Of a stretch of DNA of 64,000 bases, positions 63,880-64,000 are shown piece by piece. The notes below the pieces were generated by a model, which saw only the letters and a program-made list of their open reading frames with translations, ran no database searches and had not been told where the DNA came from. The stretch's first letter is position 1; the number at the start of each line of letters is the position of its first letter. Source of the stretch: Novipirellula artificiosorum (GTDB lineage: Bacteria; Planctomycetota; Planctomycetia; Pirellulales; Pirellulaceae). Location: contig NZ_SJPV01000001.1 in the NCBI RefSeq assembly GCF_007860135.1, positions 863,199 through 927,198 of the forward strand. The letters are read 5' to 3'. The position numbers were made by a program, and so were the translations under genes.

Positions 63880-64000
63880 TTAACAAAATTGGTGGGCCAA
63901 GTCATGCTCCGGAAGTTTCCCGAGTTCATGGTATAGCACAGTTTCATAGACTTCGTCGGTTTTGAAGCCGTACGATTTTCTCAATGCCACTTTTGCTTTC
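63880..64000 (-). CDS. Possible transposase C-terminus, cut by window edge
   Basis: On the minus strand 39 residues are open into the window end: ALRKSYGFKTDEVYETVLYH, then ELGKLPEHDLAHQFC and TAA (63880-63882). I associate an ALRKSYGFxT...LYHxLGxLPEP...HxFC ending with bacterial transposases, but the family cannot be named with confidence from so little. The rest is outside the window. Confidence 0.4.
   Translation of the reverse strand, partial: KAKVALRKSYGFKTDEVYETVLYHELGKLPEHDLAHQFC

Noticed and set aside
1..64000. CRISPR array, prophage, rRNA operon or riboswitch
   Set aside because: No regularly spaced repeats, phage structural genes, rRNA-like segments or recognisable riboswitch cores were seen; ribH has no upstream FMN-riboswitch-like leader because it overlaps rho.

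Overview
The window looks like a chromosomal segment of a marine planctomycete, probably a Rhodopirellula-like member of the Pirellulaceae. The evidence is the seven secreted type-I sulfatases, a small membrane protein with an N-terminal NPYQSP motif, an ECF sigma factor next to a zinc-ribbon Ser/Thr kinase, FadL and BBP2-type outer-membrane barrels, and short structured intergenic repeats. This is inferred from gene content; there is no rRNA or other phylogenetic marker to confirm it.

Layout. 0.1-3.8 kb is housekeeping: rho, ribH and nusB, an RNase Z-like metallo-hydrolase, and a tRNA-Leu(CAG) with a clear intrinsic terminator. 4.0-9.1 kb holds a secreted serpin, a secreted coiled-coil protein, a small membrane protein, an alpha/beta hydrolase and two gene-poor stretches. 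9.4-17.8 kb has a sulfatase divergent from a 1700-residue secreted GH2-type enzyme, then a VKOR-DsbA fusion.

17.9-36.7 kb is the core accessory locus, two divergent gene trains on either side of a FadR/GntR regulator. Leftward run a RhaT-like sugar transporter, an enolase-superfamily dehydratase, an aldehyde dehydrogenase, KDPG aldolase (eda), 2-keto-3-deoxygluconate kinase (kdgK) and a sulfatase. Rightward run a sulfatase, two translationally coupled GH127 beta-L-arabinofuranosidase-like enzymes, a sulfatase, a Tat-exported FAD oxidoreductase and a secreted FMN_bind-like protein. Two identical perfect 15-bp palindromes of the FadR-family type sit at the two promoter regions. The simplest reading is a sulfated-polysaccharide system: sulfatases and glycosidases trim the glycan outside the cytoplasm, the transporter imports the product, and dehydratase, kinase and aldolase split it to pyruvate and glyceraldehyde-3-phosphate. 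The regulator would sense an intermediate. A truncated inverted regulator copy lies between them.

36.7-43.9 kb has three more sulfatases, one ending in a domain that resembles the von Hippel-Lindau (VHL) beta domain, plus a FadL-like barrel and a small membrane protein. 44-54 kb has a glutamate-synthase-like FMN enzyme, a BBP2 porin with a cysteine-rich N-terminus, the GTPase RbgA, a SIS protein, an SDR and unknown membrane or secreted proteins. 53.6-57.6 kb is an ECF sigma/kinase pair; the kinase carries a second, degenerate kinase-like domain and two RDD-like regions. 57.8-64 kb looks like a scrap zone: a sigma-factor fragment, a secreted esterase-like protein, a C-terminally short SDR, a high-GC pair of PepSY-type membrane proteins, a frameshifted methyltransferase and a possible transposase tail at the edge.

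Repeats: two copies of a structured element whose end supplies the TAG stop codon of the neighbouring gene, two GTTGGAGT-ended hairpins, a five-unit 14-bp tandem repeat and one 'CACAGAGGACACGG' type repeat. No CRISPR array, rRNA, prophage or complete insertion sequence was seen.
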